64,000 nucleotides of DNA from contig CM065648.1 in NCBI GenBank assembly GCA_033220425.1, forward strand, positions 806,001-870,000. The letters are read 5' to 3'. The notes under the pieces are model-generated. The model was not told the DNA's origin. It ran no database searches and saw only the letters and a program-made list of their open reading frames with translations. The position numbers and the translations under genes are program-made. Source of the DNA: Lepraria neglecta. Lineage: Eukaryota; Ascomycota; Lecanoromycetes; Lecanorales; Stereocaulaceae. How positions within the stretch are numbered: the first letter of the stretch is position 1; each line of letters opens with the position of its first letter. Positions 1 through 8,943 of this stretch are shown piece after piece.

Positions 1-792
1 CATATTGTATACTATCAAAAGTCAAAATCCCACCATCGACCCCTTTCCACATCTGCTTGTAGTTCATGTTGCCACCCTCAATCGTTGTCCGCAGCCTGTT
101 GATGAACTTCGGATCTGTAACAGTAATCTTCAGGTATGGACTTTGCTGGTTACCTTGAAAGCCGAACAGGTTTTCTCGCATCACCATCTGCACGGAGTGT
201 ATTGCGGGTTGATGTTGTGCCAGCTGGGTCTCGAGGTATGTTTTGAAGCCTTCGCAATCGGTCTTTGCGAAGGAAACCGGAGCCGCAACGTAGAGATAGT
301 GGAGGAAGTCGGTGACATGGAGAAGCACAGAGTGACCAGTCTAGCGTACAGCGAAGGTTCAGGAGAGCTCAGATCTCGGACAGAAGCATTTCTTACCTCT
401 GTAACCCCAAACAACTTGATCGTAGTCCTCCCTCCATGCAGTGTCCCCTCTTCCGCCTCAATCTGCTGAAAGCAAAGACTATCCCTGTTCTCATCGAAAT
501 CGTCGAGTTCCGGCCTATCCCATTGCTGGTCCTTCTCCGAATTCTGCTGCTTAAGCCCACTGATGTCCTGCGTCAACTTCTCAAGAGAGTCCTCAAATTG
601 ACTTTTTGGCTGACTGGAGCCCATCTTGGTGCCATTTTGGCTGGTTTTGAGCCTCTTGGACGGTGAGGACCCGGTCTCGAGCTTCCGTCGTTTTGCGGCG
701 TTCGGGGAATGGATGGTGAGGTTGGTATTGCTGTGGGCTTTGGTTGAGTCCGCCAGTACTCGCTTTGGCGGCGGGAGTGTTGCTGCTGGCAT
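1..792 (-). CDS. POL3: DNA polymerase delta catalytic subunit, N-terminal part (cut by window edge)
   Basis: Replicative B-family polymerase, lagging-strand synthesis and proofreading in the nucleus. Only about the first 245 residues lie here; the gene runs off the left edge, so the exonuclease and polymerase domains are outside. Start ATG is at 792-790. Exon 1 (792-397) encodes a basic, disordered, NLS-like tail (KRRK near residue 35) and then the LHGGRTTIKLFGVTE segment. A 56-nt intron (396-341, GTAAGA...CTAG) is followed by exon 2 with GHSVLLHVTDFLHYLYVA and RENLFGFQGNQQSPYLKIT, blocks I recognise from the N-terminal domain of eukaryotic Pol3/POLD1. Phase is 0 across the junction and the frame stays open to base 1. 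Family identity is strong; the intron is inferred from the GT-AG signals and the conserved joined peptide. Confidence 0.93.
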
Positions 793-849
793 TGTGGAGG
801 ATGAGGTGGTATTTGCCGAGCAGTGTAGCTGGGATGTGACTTTTCTTTA

Positions 850-1265
850 ACTATATTGGTGGGGTCGCGTCATAAAGCGCGTTGGAGTTTATTACGTGAT
901 ATCTCACGCTAGCTTCTACAGGATTAGTCTAGCCAAGGAATTTTCAAGTAGGCTATTCAGCTCGGCGAACTTTAGTTAGTTACGCTACCGCTAGACCCGC
1001 GTCCTCTACAGTAGAACGGCCTTAGCGGTTAAGCCCTATAACTAATGCACCGAAGAAGAGCAAGCTATAGATGATTTCTAGGCCTAGAAAAATACGATTA
1101 CTACTAGTAATAAGAGGAGGCGATATCTAGCTAGCGCGCGAGCTATTGTTAAAGAGAATATATAGATAATAGACTCTCTAAAGCATATATTAGATACTTC
1201 TTCGGAGCTATATAGATGTATATCTAAATTAGAGTTACTAGATAGATATAGACACTGATCTGGCA
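850..1265. other. Degenerate AT-rich, RIP-like sequence
   Basis: No gene. From about 1020 onward the sequence is dense in TA and CTAG steps, with stops in all frames (for example around 1080-1260). This is what C-to-T mutation of both strands of a repeat leaves behind. It abuts the 5' side of the first Clr5-ankyrin copy, which lacks its Clr5 end, so an inserted and mutated element may have replaced it. I could not assign an element family. Confidence 0.4.
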
Positions 1266-2580
1266 ATGGAGCTTGACCAATTCACTGATGACCAATTCAC
1301 AAGTCATACGACGGGAGATGCCAAGGAAAGATGCCTTAGGACCTCTGACATGGAACGAGCTGTGTATTTGAATGGTCGCCCAGACCCGCACGTAATGGAT
1401 GGATCCATTGACAGGACACCCGGTACTCTCCAGCATGTTGACTTGGAGCATCCAATGGTCAGCCAAGGGAATACGGTGTCGCCTTTGCAGCTGGCTTGGA
1501 GCAGCGATATATCAACTTTGGAAGTTTCGAGGCCTCAAGACGATGTAGTAGATGGACCAAGTATCAGACCGCTTGTTCCCCAAGGAACCGATTGTGAGAC
1601 ACTCATAGTAACACTGCAGCTACTGAGGCTGTACCTGCTCAAGCTTTCGAGCTAGGAGACCCTAGACAGCGTTGCAAAACGGTCGTTCCAGGGCTCTAAC
1701 CAGGCTGCTCTACTAGCAATACTCTCGAGTGACTGGCTGCGTATGGAAGTAGAAGACTTGCTTCACTGGGCCTATAAAACTTCAGCAAGAGCAATAGGTC
1801 GAGGTCGAGACGCAAAGACAGGACATGATTTTGAGTCTGCTTGTCATGAATATGGCCTCCATCAGCCTTCTCCTCAAAACCGAACGACCACAGAGCAGGA
1901 TATAAGACAAAGTTCACAGACGAAGGCAATCAGCAGATTTCTGGAGCGGGGAGCATCGGGCATGCTTGCATTCGAATTCAACATGGCTTCAAGTGGGCGG
2001 TATCCCACGTATTCCACGTCACCAAGTATGATTACGATTTGCTCCATGTCCGAATGCACAATACGCTCGACCGGACTGATTATCTCCTTCGCACTAAATT
2101 CTTCACCGTTTGAAGCTCGCATTGGCCCATACATCAAGACTTTCAATGTAGTCCCAACTGACTCGCCAATCATCACTTCTATTGTGAAAAATGATTTGCA
2201 GAGAATGCAGAAGCTATTCGACGAGGGGGAAGCATCTCCCTTAGATGTAGATCCTCATGGTGGCTCGCTTTTACAGGTGAGCCCTTGACAAGACACTAGA
2301 AAAGCAAGACACTTATCTAGAGCCTAGTATACCATGTATGCAAGCGACACCGATGCTTTTCATTTGCTTCTGCGTGGTGGAGCTGGAACTCAGAATCTTC
2401 GTTTGTTCGTGTGCTCGTAGCCAGGACCATTTGAGCAACGCTAACATCATGGGCAGTTTCGATTATAAGCTCGATTTCGTCTGGACGCTCTGGATATCCT
2501 TCGTGGACTACAACTTTGGTACATACTTAGCCATACCAGAGGGGCCAGATAGAATCATCGGCCATGAATACCAGATATAG
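1266..2580 (+). pseudogene. Clr5-ankyrin family gene, copy A (5'-truncated, inactivated)
   Basis: This frame aligns with copy B at 3996-7136. Both begin the shared part at MELDQFT, and share a segment ending TLQLLRLYL / PLQQLRRHL, then FQGSNQA, WLRMEVEDLL, ISRFLERG, ARIGPYIKTFNVVP and DPHGGSLLQ. An in-frame TAG at 1653-1655 breaks the frame, which stays aligned with copy B on both sides. A 51-nt intron (2277-2327, GTGAGC...CCTAG) sits at the same point as in copy B. It is followed by YTMYASDTDAFHLLLRGGAG, an ankyrin-like helix pair, and after another likely intron by FDYKLDFVWTLW. Similarity fades after about 2580. The Clr5 domain seen in copy B is missing, because the sequence upstream of 1266 is RIP-like. 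Function cannot be stated; related intact proteins are multidomain ankyrin proteins of unknown role. Confidence 0.7.
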
Positions 2581-3102
2581 AAGAAGGGAAAGGTATGGCG
2601 ATCAGATAGAGAGGATGGCCGAGCACACCGAATACTTTTGCAAAAGAGGGAGAAATGGCCGGCATAAGCCTGCTTTTGAGGACATCCATTTTGACCCCTC
2701 CACCGCGATTAATGCACTGGCATAAGCCATGGATTGTACTTTGTTCCTCTGAGTGGTCGAATAAGCTGCTGAGTGCTACATGCATCAAGGATCTGACGCA
2801 CTAGCGGGTTGACAATTCGTCACTTTTTTGCTTTCCGTTGCTTAGCTTCGGATGTTCTCGTCTTGTTCTCCGCATCGACACGCTAGACCTGCACAAAATA
2901 TGTACCCTTACGATCCCCCCTAGAGATGCAGCATCCTGGTAAACATAGGCAATACTTCCCACAGTGTGCTAAACAGTTGAAGGTACTTAGCTAGCATAGG
3001 CGTGGAACAATGATCTTACTTCATTGCTCTCCGCAATTTGTTATAGCCTTGCGCATCGTGGACATCCGAGGCAGGATGATTTTGATGGAATTCATCCAAC
3101 TC
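2581..3102. other. Intergenic, probable decayed tail of copy A
   Basis: Weak traces of the ankyrin gene may continue to about 2790, but no frame can be followed. I see no RNA gene or intact ORF of note. Confidence 0.3.
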
Positions 3103-3195
3103 CAGCCTTTTCGATCCGATTTCAATCTAACCACAACCTTCTCAACCTCATTTCAGTCTAATCACAGCCTTTTCAACCTGGTTTCAGCCTGGTCA
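3103..3195. repeat. 31-bp minisatellite, three units
   Basis: Three adjacent 31-bp units at 3103-3133, 3134-3164 and 3165-3195, each starting CAGCCTT or CAACCTT and carrying TTTCAAYCT/TTTCAGYCT in the second half. Units differ by several substitutions but keep exactly the same length. No coding role is evident. Confidence 0.8.
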
Positions 3196-3995
3196 ATCCA
3201 GAAATGCAGCCTTGTTTCTAATTGACATCAGATTCCCGCCCACGATGAACGTCCATACTATGCCATGATTGGCACTGGAAAGTCGAGGAATACTACCTTG
3301 AGGAGTACTAATGCTCAAATATGTTGCTGGAAGCTGGAATTCTAGTCTGCAGTATTAGATTAGTTCTGTGACTATTAGTCGGTCACTGTATGGTATTGCA
3401 TTTCTGCCAGATTCCATTTCTATATTACGGAATATTCTCTCCTTGATCGCTTGGGAAAGGGGAGACTTGCTATAGGTAAGATGTAGCCAGAGTGGCAAGG
3501 AGCCCACATTACGCCTTTCCTCTGGTGACAAGGTATGTTCTGTAAAGAATTTTTTTTCTAAGGAATAAGAGCGCGGTTGCTGTGGGTACTGTGTTTCATT
3601 AGGTTGGTTTATTTAGCGATTGGAGGTGTGTGCGTTTTGATTAAGAAGGGATGGAGGTGTGTACTTTTATTGCGGCTGTGGGGTTCGAAGAACAGAATCA
3701 AACTTGTAGTTCTACAGCCTTGGTTGATGGAGACGAAACGTGTGTACTTTGTTCCGTTGGATGGACATGGAAGCCATTGAAGTGTGTACTTTTGTCAACT
3801 AGCTTATTGCGGCTAATTGGGTACAAAGCCGCTGTCCAATGAGCTCAGGATTCCGCTTAGACGAGGCAGCGCTCCACCAAATATTTAAATGATCGTCTGC
3901 CCTTCGCATTCAATCATAAAATCATTCGAGGCTGGAAATTCTTCTCGCGGTGGCTTTGGAACGCAATTGTCATCAATTGGGTGATCCGCATAGAG
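3196..3995. other. Intergenic between the two Clr5-ankyrin copies
   Basis: No supported gene. GTGTGTACTTT recurs at about 3657, 3738 and 3783 in a purine-rich stretch. The short plus-strand frames here have no recognisable domain. Confidence 0.4.
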
Positions 3996-6900
3996 ATGAG
4001 TTCCCAGGTAGCCTCCCCCCAGGCTCAGGTAACGAACCTGTCGAGTCGTGGACGACCAATACCCGAGGAAGAATGGCAGAAGTAGCATGCTATAATAGCA
4101 AGACTTTATCTAGAGGATGGAGAAAGGCTCAAAAAGGTTGTCAAAACCATGGCCGAAAAGCACAACTTTGTCGTAAGGTAAGAGACCAGGCTGAGCACCC
4201 CCCAAAAACACAATCGATCAAAAAGCTGAGACCATTCAGCGAAAGACAGCTCAAGCATCAATTGTACAAAAAATGGGACATCAAGAAGAACATCAAAGGC
4301 CGAGACCTGGCAATCTTATCATCTCTCCTGGAGGAATGGCAAGAAGCAGGCGATGATGCTAAGGTACCTTATCATGGTCATGATATTGAGCAACCAAGAA
4401 TAGAGCGTGCTCGCAAACGACGGAAGATGCCTTCGTCACGAGTTTCTCGCGGTATCACTCCTTCGAGAGTTCTGGTATGCTTTGGGAGTCTGACCTGTCA
4501 TTACAGCACTCCCATCGTCTGTTGATATTGGCATGATTCCAGAGCAAACGTTTCAGATGGATCCACAATCCTATCCTGTAATTCTAAATGGGTTTTCTCG
4601 TCTTGCAGGAGAACCGGCTGCCATCGTCCCTTTACTTGGAGGACATGGACCTGTCATGGGTTTGCAGATTGCCAGTCGTACAGCGGATGATATCAATCCT
4701 GGCTGGAAGGCAAGCTTGTCCAACAACGGGCCAGAAAAGGAATACAGTTCTCTCTGTAAAACGAGGACTTTAGAAGAGTCGTTCGGAGTGCACGCACCTT
4801 CAGGCTATCGGACCTTTTGTGATCTAGCTAGTGCAAACGCCGGCCTCGTGAATGCAGATATGAACATGGACCAGGGCATGGAACTAGACCAATTCACCGT
4901 GAACTCCACTAATCAGACTATGACAGGAATAATCCTGAGTGACAATGCCGTGGGATGGTCCATGTGTCTAGACATCTCGCCACACATACAGCCAATGGAT
5001 GGATCAGCAGACACGATGCTAAGGGCGAGTCCACGCGTCAAATCACAGCCACTGAGGGTAGGCCTGGAGGATACCATTTCACCACTGCAGCTTACTTGTG
5101 GCAATGCTCTTGGGAATATAGGAACTTCGAGTCAACTAGGAAGTTCTCCTAATCGACTGACTATGAGCCCGATTCTCGCTGAAGGGACGGATTACGAGAC
5201 ACTCGTATTGCCGCTGCAACAATTGAGACGGCATCTTTCCACACCCGGGAAAAGTGACATCCTATGTAAAGACCAGAAAACCTCGTTCCAGGGGTCCAAT
5301 CAGGCTGGTCTGGTTGACATAATCAACTGCGAATGGTTGCGCACGGAAGTCGAAGACTTGCTTCAGTGAGCATACGGAGCCTCCACAAAAGCTATAGACC
5401 AACATCGCCAAGCAAAGGCAAACTCTGGCCATGACGCTGGCCCTTCATTGCAATCAGCTAGTCACGGCAGTGAGTGTGTTTGGTCCCCTGTGATTGAACC
5501 AACCACAAGGAACGGTCTTGAAAGACCTTTCCGAATAAGGCCAATCAGCAGAATCTTAGAACGCGGGACGTCTGCCATGCTTACAATAGAATTGAGTCTA
5601 GCATCCAGTGGCTTTGGGAGTGGGGATACTCAGACAGCACCAGGAGTGGTCACCATTTGCTCCATACCAGAAAAGGGAAAGCATACGACCGGATTGATAG
5701 TCTCATTTACCTTATCTCAGTTCCCTTTCAATGCTCGGATCGGTCCCTATATCAAGACCTTCAACGTGGTCCCGTAGGACTCGCCAATCATTCGTTGTGT
5801 GGTGAAGAATGACTTGTCAGGAGTGCAGAAGCTGTTCGAACAGAAGAAAGCTTGTCCGTTTGACGTATATCCGTGTGGTGGCTCACTTTTGCAGGTAGGC
5901 TTTCGAAGTGATATAGACAAACAAAGAAAACTGATTTAAGTTTAGTATACCATGTTTGCAGGAGATACTGAAATGTTTCGCTTGCTTCTGCGCAGCGGAG
6001 CAGGAACTCAAAACTTGCGATTGTTAGTGTTCGAAATTCTAGACCCTCCTAGATCCTTTCGCATGACACTGATACCACTGCTAGTTTCGATTACAAGCTT
6101 GACTTTGTCTGGGCTCTCTGGACATCCTTTATGGACTATAATTACGCGACGTGGGTAGGTCCGATAGAAGGGCCAGACAGAATTTTTGGGGAACTTCGAC
6201 CAGTGTGTTCGTATGACGGAGGCAGCTTTGAAATATGGCTGTGATGTTGAGAATGTCCTTCGCTATAACCCGCTCCGACCGAGTCTACTGTTCGATCTAG
6301 CCGGGCGACAGCCTTTGGGAATGGTAGATTCCTTGACATTCGTAAAAGCTTTGAAGTATTGTGCGTATACCATGCAGCCGTCCACGAGCTGCCCTGAAGC
6401 CCGACACTTGCTTTGTAAACGGGAAAGCTGACTTAGAGAACTAGTGGTCGAGAAGTGGTACGACATGGAAGGGAGAAACATCGAAGGGCATACGCCACTG
6501 TTGCACGCGATCAAACAATATGAGCCGCACGCAGTCAAATCTATCAAGGCCTTCATCCAAGCAGGGGCAGAAATCCATGCAATAGACAAAGAGGGACAGG
6601 GTGCTTTGCACTGCGCGTTGGCTTCTCCAGGAGGGGTCCAGCTATGTTTTTCAGCTGTTCCAGAGACTATGCTAGACTGGTGGGCTCCGGAGTCTGCAAG
6701 AGCTGTGGACGGTTTCTCTGGCTACTATCACTGGTGTGCCCAAAAGTACGACACTGAGAACGAGGATTACGCAAAACACTATAGCGATGAGGGTCTCGAA
6801 CCTTATCCACTTCTGTACAGCGATGTCGCGGAGAACGATGAAGATGGTGCACTTGCGAAGAACCAGCTCGTCATTGACCACATCTATTGCAAGGACAATT

Positions 6901-7136
6901 GGAACGATGAACATTTGATTCGAAACCCAATACAAGTACTCAAGAAAGGATTGAGATTCAAGATACTTGCCTTGCTGAAAGCAGGATACGATCCGAACCT
7001 CCTCGATAGAAATGGCAGGTCTCCAAGTCATTATGCTGAGCGGGATGGTTTGTGGCCGCAATGGAGCTGGGCTCTCATCAATAGTGGATTCATGCTTGAC
7101 GAAGAGAGTGGTCGATGGGTGAAGGCTTCGCCTTGA
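3996..7136 (+). pseudogene. Clr5-domain ankyrin repeat gene, copy B (several in-frame stops)
   Basis: ATG at 3996 opens a frame with RGRPIPEEEWQK, then IIARLYLEDGERLKKVV and MAEKHNFVVR; across an intron of about 60 nt (GTAAGA...TTCAG) comes KKWDIKKNIKGRDL. This is the Clr5 fold found at the N-terminus of many filamentous-fungal proteins. A second intron (about 4475-4556) leads to a long linker (4557-5770), the ARIGPYIKTFNVVP block, a 51-nt intron (5895-5945) and ankyrin units, ending with GYDPNLLDRNGRSPSHYAE. Stops interrupt the frame at 4083-4085 (TAG), 5367-5369 (TGA where copy A has TGG) and 5775-5777 (TAG), with another break near 6430. The changes I can polarise fit C-to-T or G-to-A. The last 230 codons (6444-7136) remain open. 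Probably non-functional; undetected introns could hide some stops but not those within peptide conserved in copy A. Confidence 0.75.
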
Positions 7137-7383
7137 TAAATGCGGGAGTGGTATAGATTTCTATGAAAAGTTCGGTACTCGTATACACATCTCGATGATA
7201 GAGAACTTAAGAGGTTTTGGTCTATCTATTGAGTATTTGAAACTTATTGAAAAAGGGTGATCGCAACATCGAAAGAAGTTGCAGCCTACGGAACGGCAAT
7301 TCGTAACGACTTGCCACGATACGTGACTCGAAGGCTTTCGATATTTCCAAACAGCGAAGCCCACACCCTTGCATCGTTCAACC

Positions 7384-8472
7384 ATGTCCTTCCTCTGTCC
7401 CAGGGCTTTCACACCCTCAAAAATACCTTCACTCACTCCTGCTCGCCATGCCACCTCCAGCGTCTCCCAATGTCTTCGCCAATCCCACCCTCCACAGCGA
7501 TTCGCCTGCCTCCGCAACACCCGAGCTACAGCATGCCGCTCACGCCTATTCAGCACAACCCCACACCGCCCAGCGAATAAGACAATCGAACAAGCCAACT
7601 CTCGTGCTCGCTCGGGTGTACGTACCCTCTCCCACCCTCTCGTCCTCTTTCCGCTAACAAAGTCTTTTCCCAGCCCTTCTCCGCCCGCTCCGCCATAATC
7701 TTCCTAGCAGCCGGCGCATGCATGATATTCTACTTCCGCTATGAGAAAGCGCGAATGGAACGGCAACGGGTAGCTGAAGCAGCGAAGGGGGTTGGGAGAC
7801 CGAAAGTTGGTGGGAAATTTGAGTTGGTTGATCAGGAGGGAAAGAGGTTTACGGATGAGGATATGAAGGGGGGATATTCGTTGGTGAGTGGGCTCTGGAT
7901 GGGCTTAGGAGCCTATGGAGAGGAGAATGTGCTCTGAAGAACGACGGGCGAATGATATGTTTTACGGGATAAGACATGCTGATGCAGTGGTATCCCAGGT
8001 CTACTTCGGCTTCACCCACTGCCCAGACATCTGCCCCGAAGAACTCGACAAAATGTCCTCCATGATCGACCTCGTCGCCTCCACCACCAAAAACCGCATC
8101 TCCACTTCTTCCTTCGCCGACCCTGCACAAAGGGCACAACCCCTCCTCCCAGTCTTCATAACATGTGATCCAGCCCGGGATACACCTGCCGTTTTGAAGT
8201 CATATTTGGCTGAGTTTCATCCTGGCATCGTGGGATTGACGGGCACCTGGGAACAGATTAAGGGTGTGTGTAAGAGATACAGGGTCTATTTCAGTACGCC
8301 GCAAGGTGTCCAGCCGGGGATGGATTATTTGGTTGATCACAGTATTTATTTCTACCTGATGGATCCGGAGGGGGATTTTGTGGAGGCGATTGGGCGGCAG
8401 CATAGTGCGGAGGTGGCGGCGAGGATTATTGTTGAGCATATGGGGGATTGGAAAGGGGCTGTGAAACGATAG
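7384..8472 (+). CDS. SCO1: Mitochondrial copper chaperone SCO1/SenC family
   Basis: Delivers copper to the CuA centre of cytochrome c oxidase subunit 2; tethered to the inner mitochondrial membrane with its thioredoxin-like domain in the intermembrane space. Three exons (7384-7617, 7674-7883, 7999-8472; introns 56 and 115 nt, all phase 0) give 305 residues. The N-terminus is Arg/Ser-rich and fits a mitochondrial presequence. A membrane segment follows at about residues 84-98 (AIIFLAAGACMIFYF). VYFGFTHCPDICPEEL supplies the copper Cys pair C156/C160, and DYLVDHS the copper His at 262. The FITCDPARDTP strand matches the family. The start was chosen as the ATG giving the presequence; an in-frame codon 15 nt upstream is not ATG. 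No defects seen. Confidence 0.95.
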
Positions 8473-8943
8473 CAGGGTTGGAGGTGTTTGGGGGGTGGAG
8501 GCGCGAAGATTGGATTATAGTGTAACTCGTATTGTGTATAACAGCATAGCGTAGGTAGAGCAGGGTGGCTGGCAAAAAAGCTACGCATTTTTCGGTGCAT
8601 TCACAGGTATGGTCTAGTGGCGTTGCGCCATCACATCTCAACTCAAGCATTCAATGGACATGGTTAGGGAGCAAGATTTCATCTATGGTACAATAGATAG
8701 CCCATTCAAGGCTACAACTTTTGTATTGACAAAGATGTATTACCACGATGATATCGTGGTTGGAGAGCAAGCGCCTCTCCAGAAATGAAAGGGACAATGC
8801 CGCTCAAGATCGCTGAAGTGCTGGACACGCTCAGATGCTGAGACATAAAAAGAAGCCGTAAGGATGCCTTGCCCTGTTAATCAACGCCTGTCGGAAATGA
8901 TGTCCTCCCACCCCACAGACTACTTGCTAGATCAGGTACTTCT
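8473..8943. other. Convergent 3' intergenic region
   Basis: Lies between the stops of SCO1 and the minus-strand coiled-coil gene, so it should hold both 3' UTRs. No gene seen. Confidence 0.5.
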
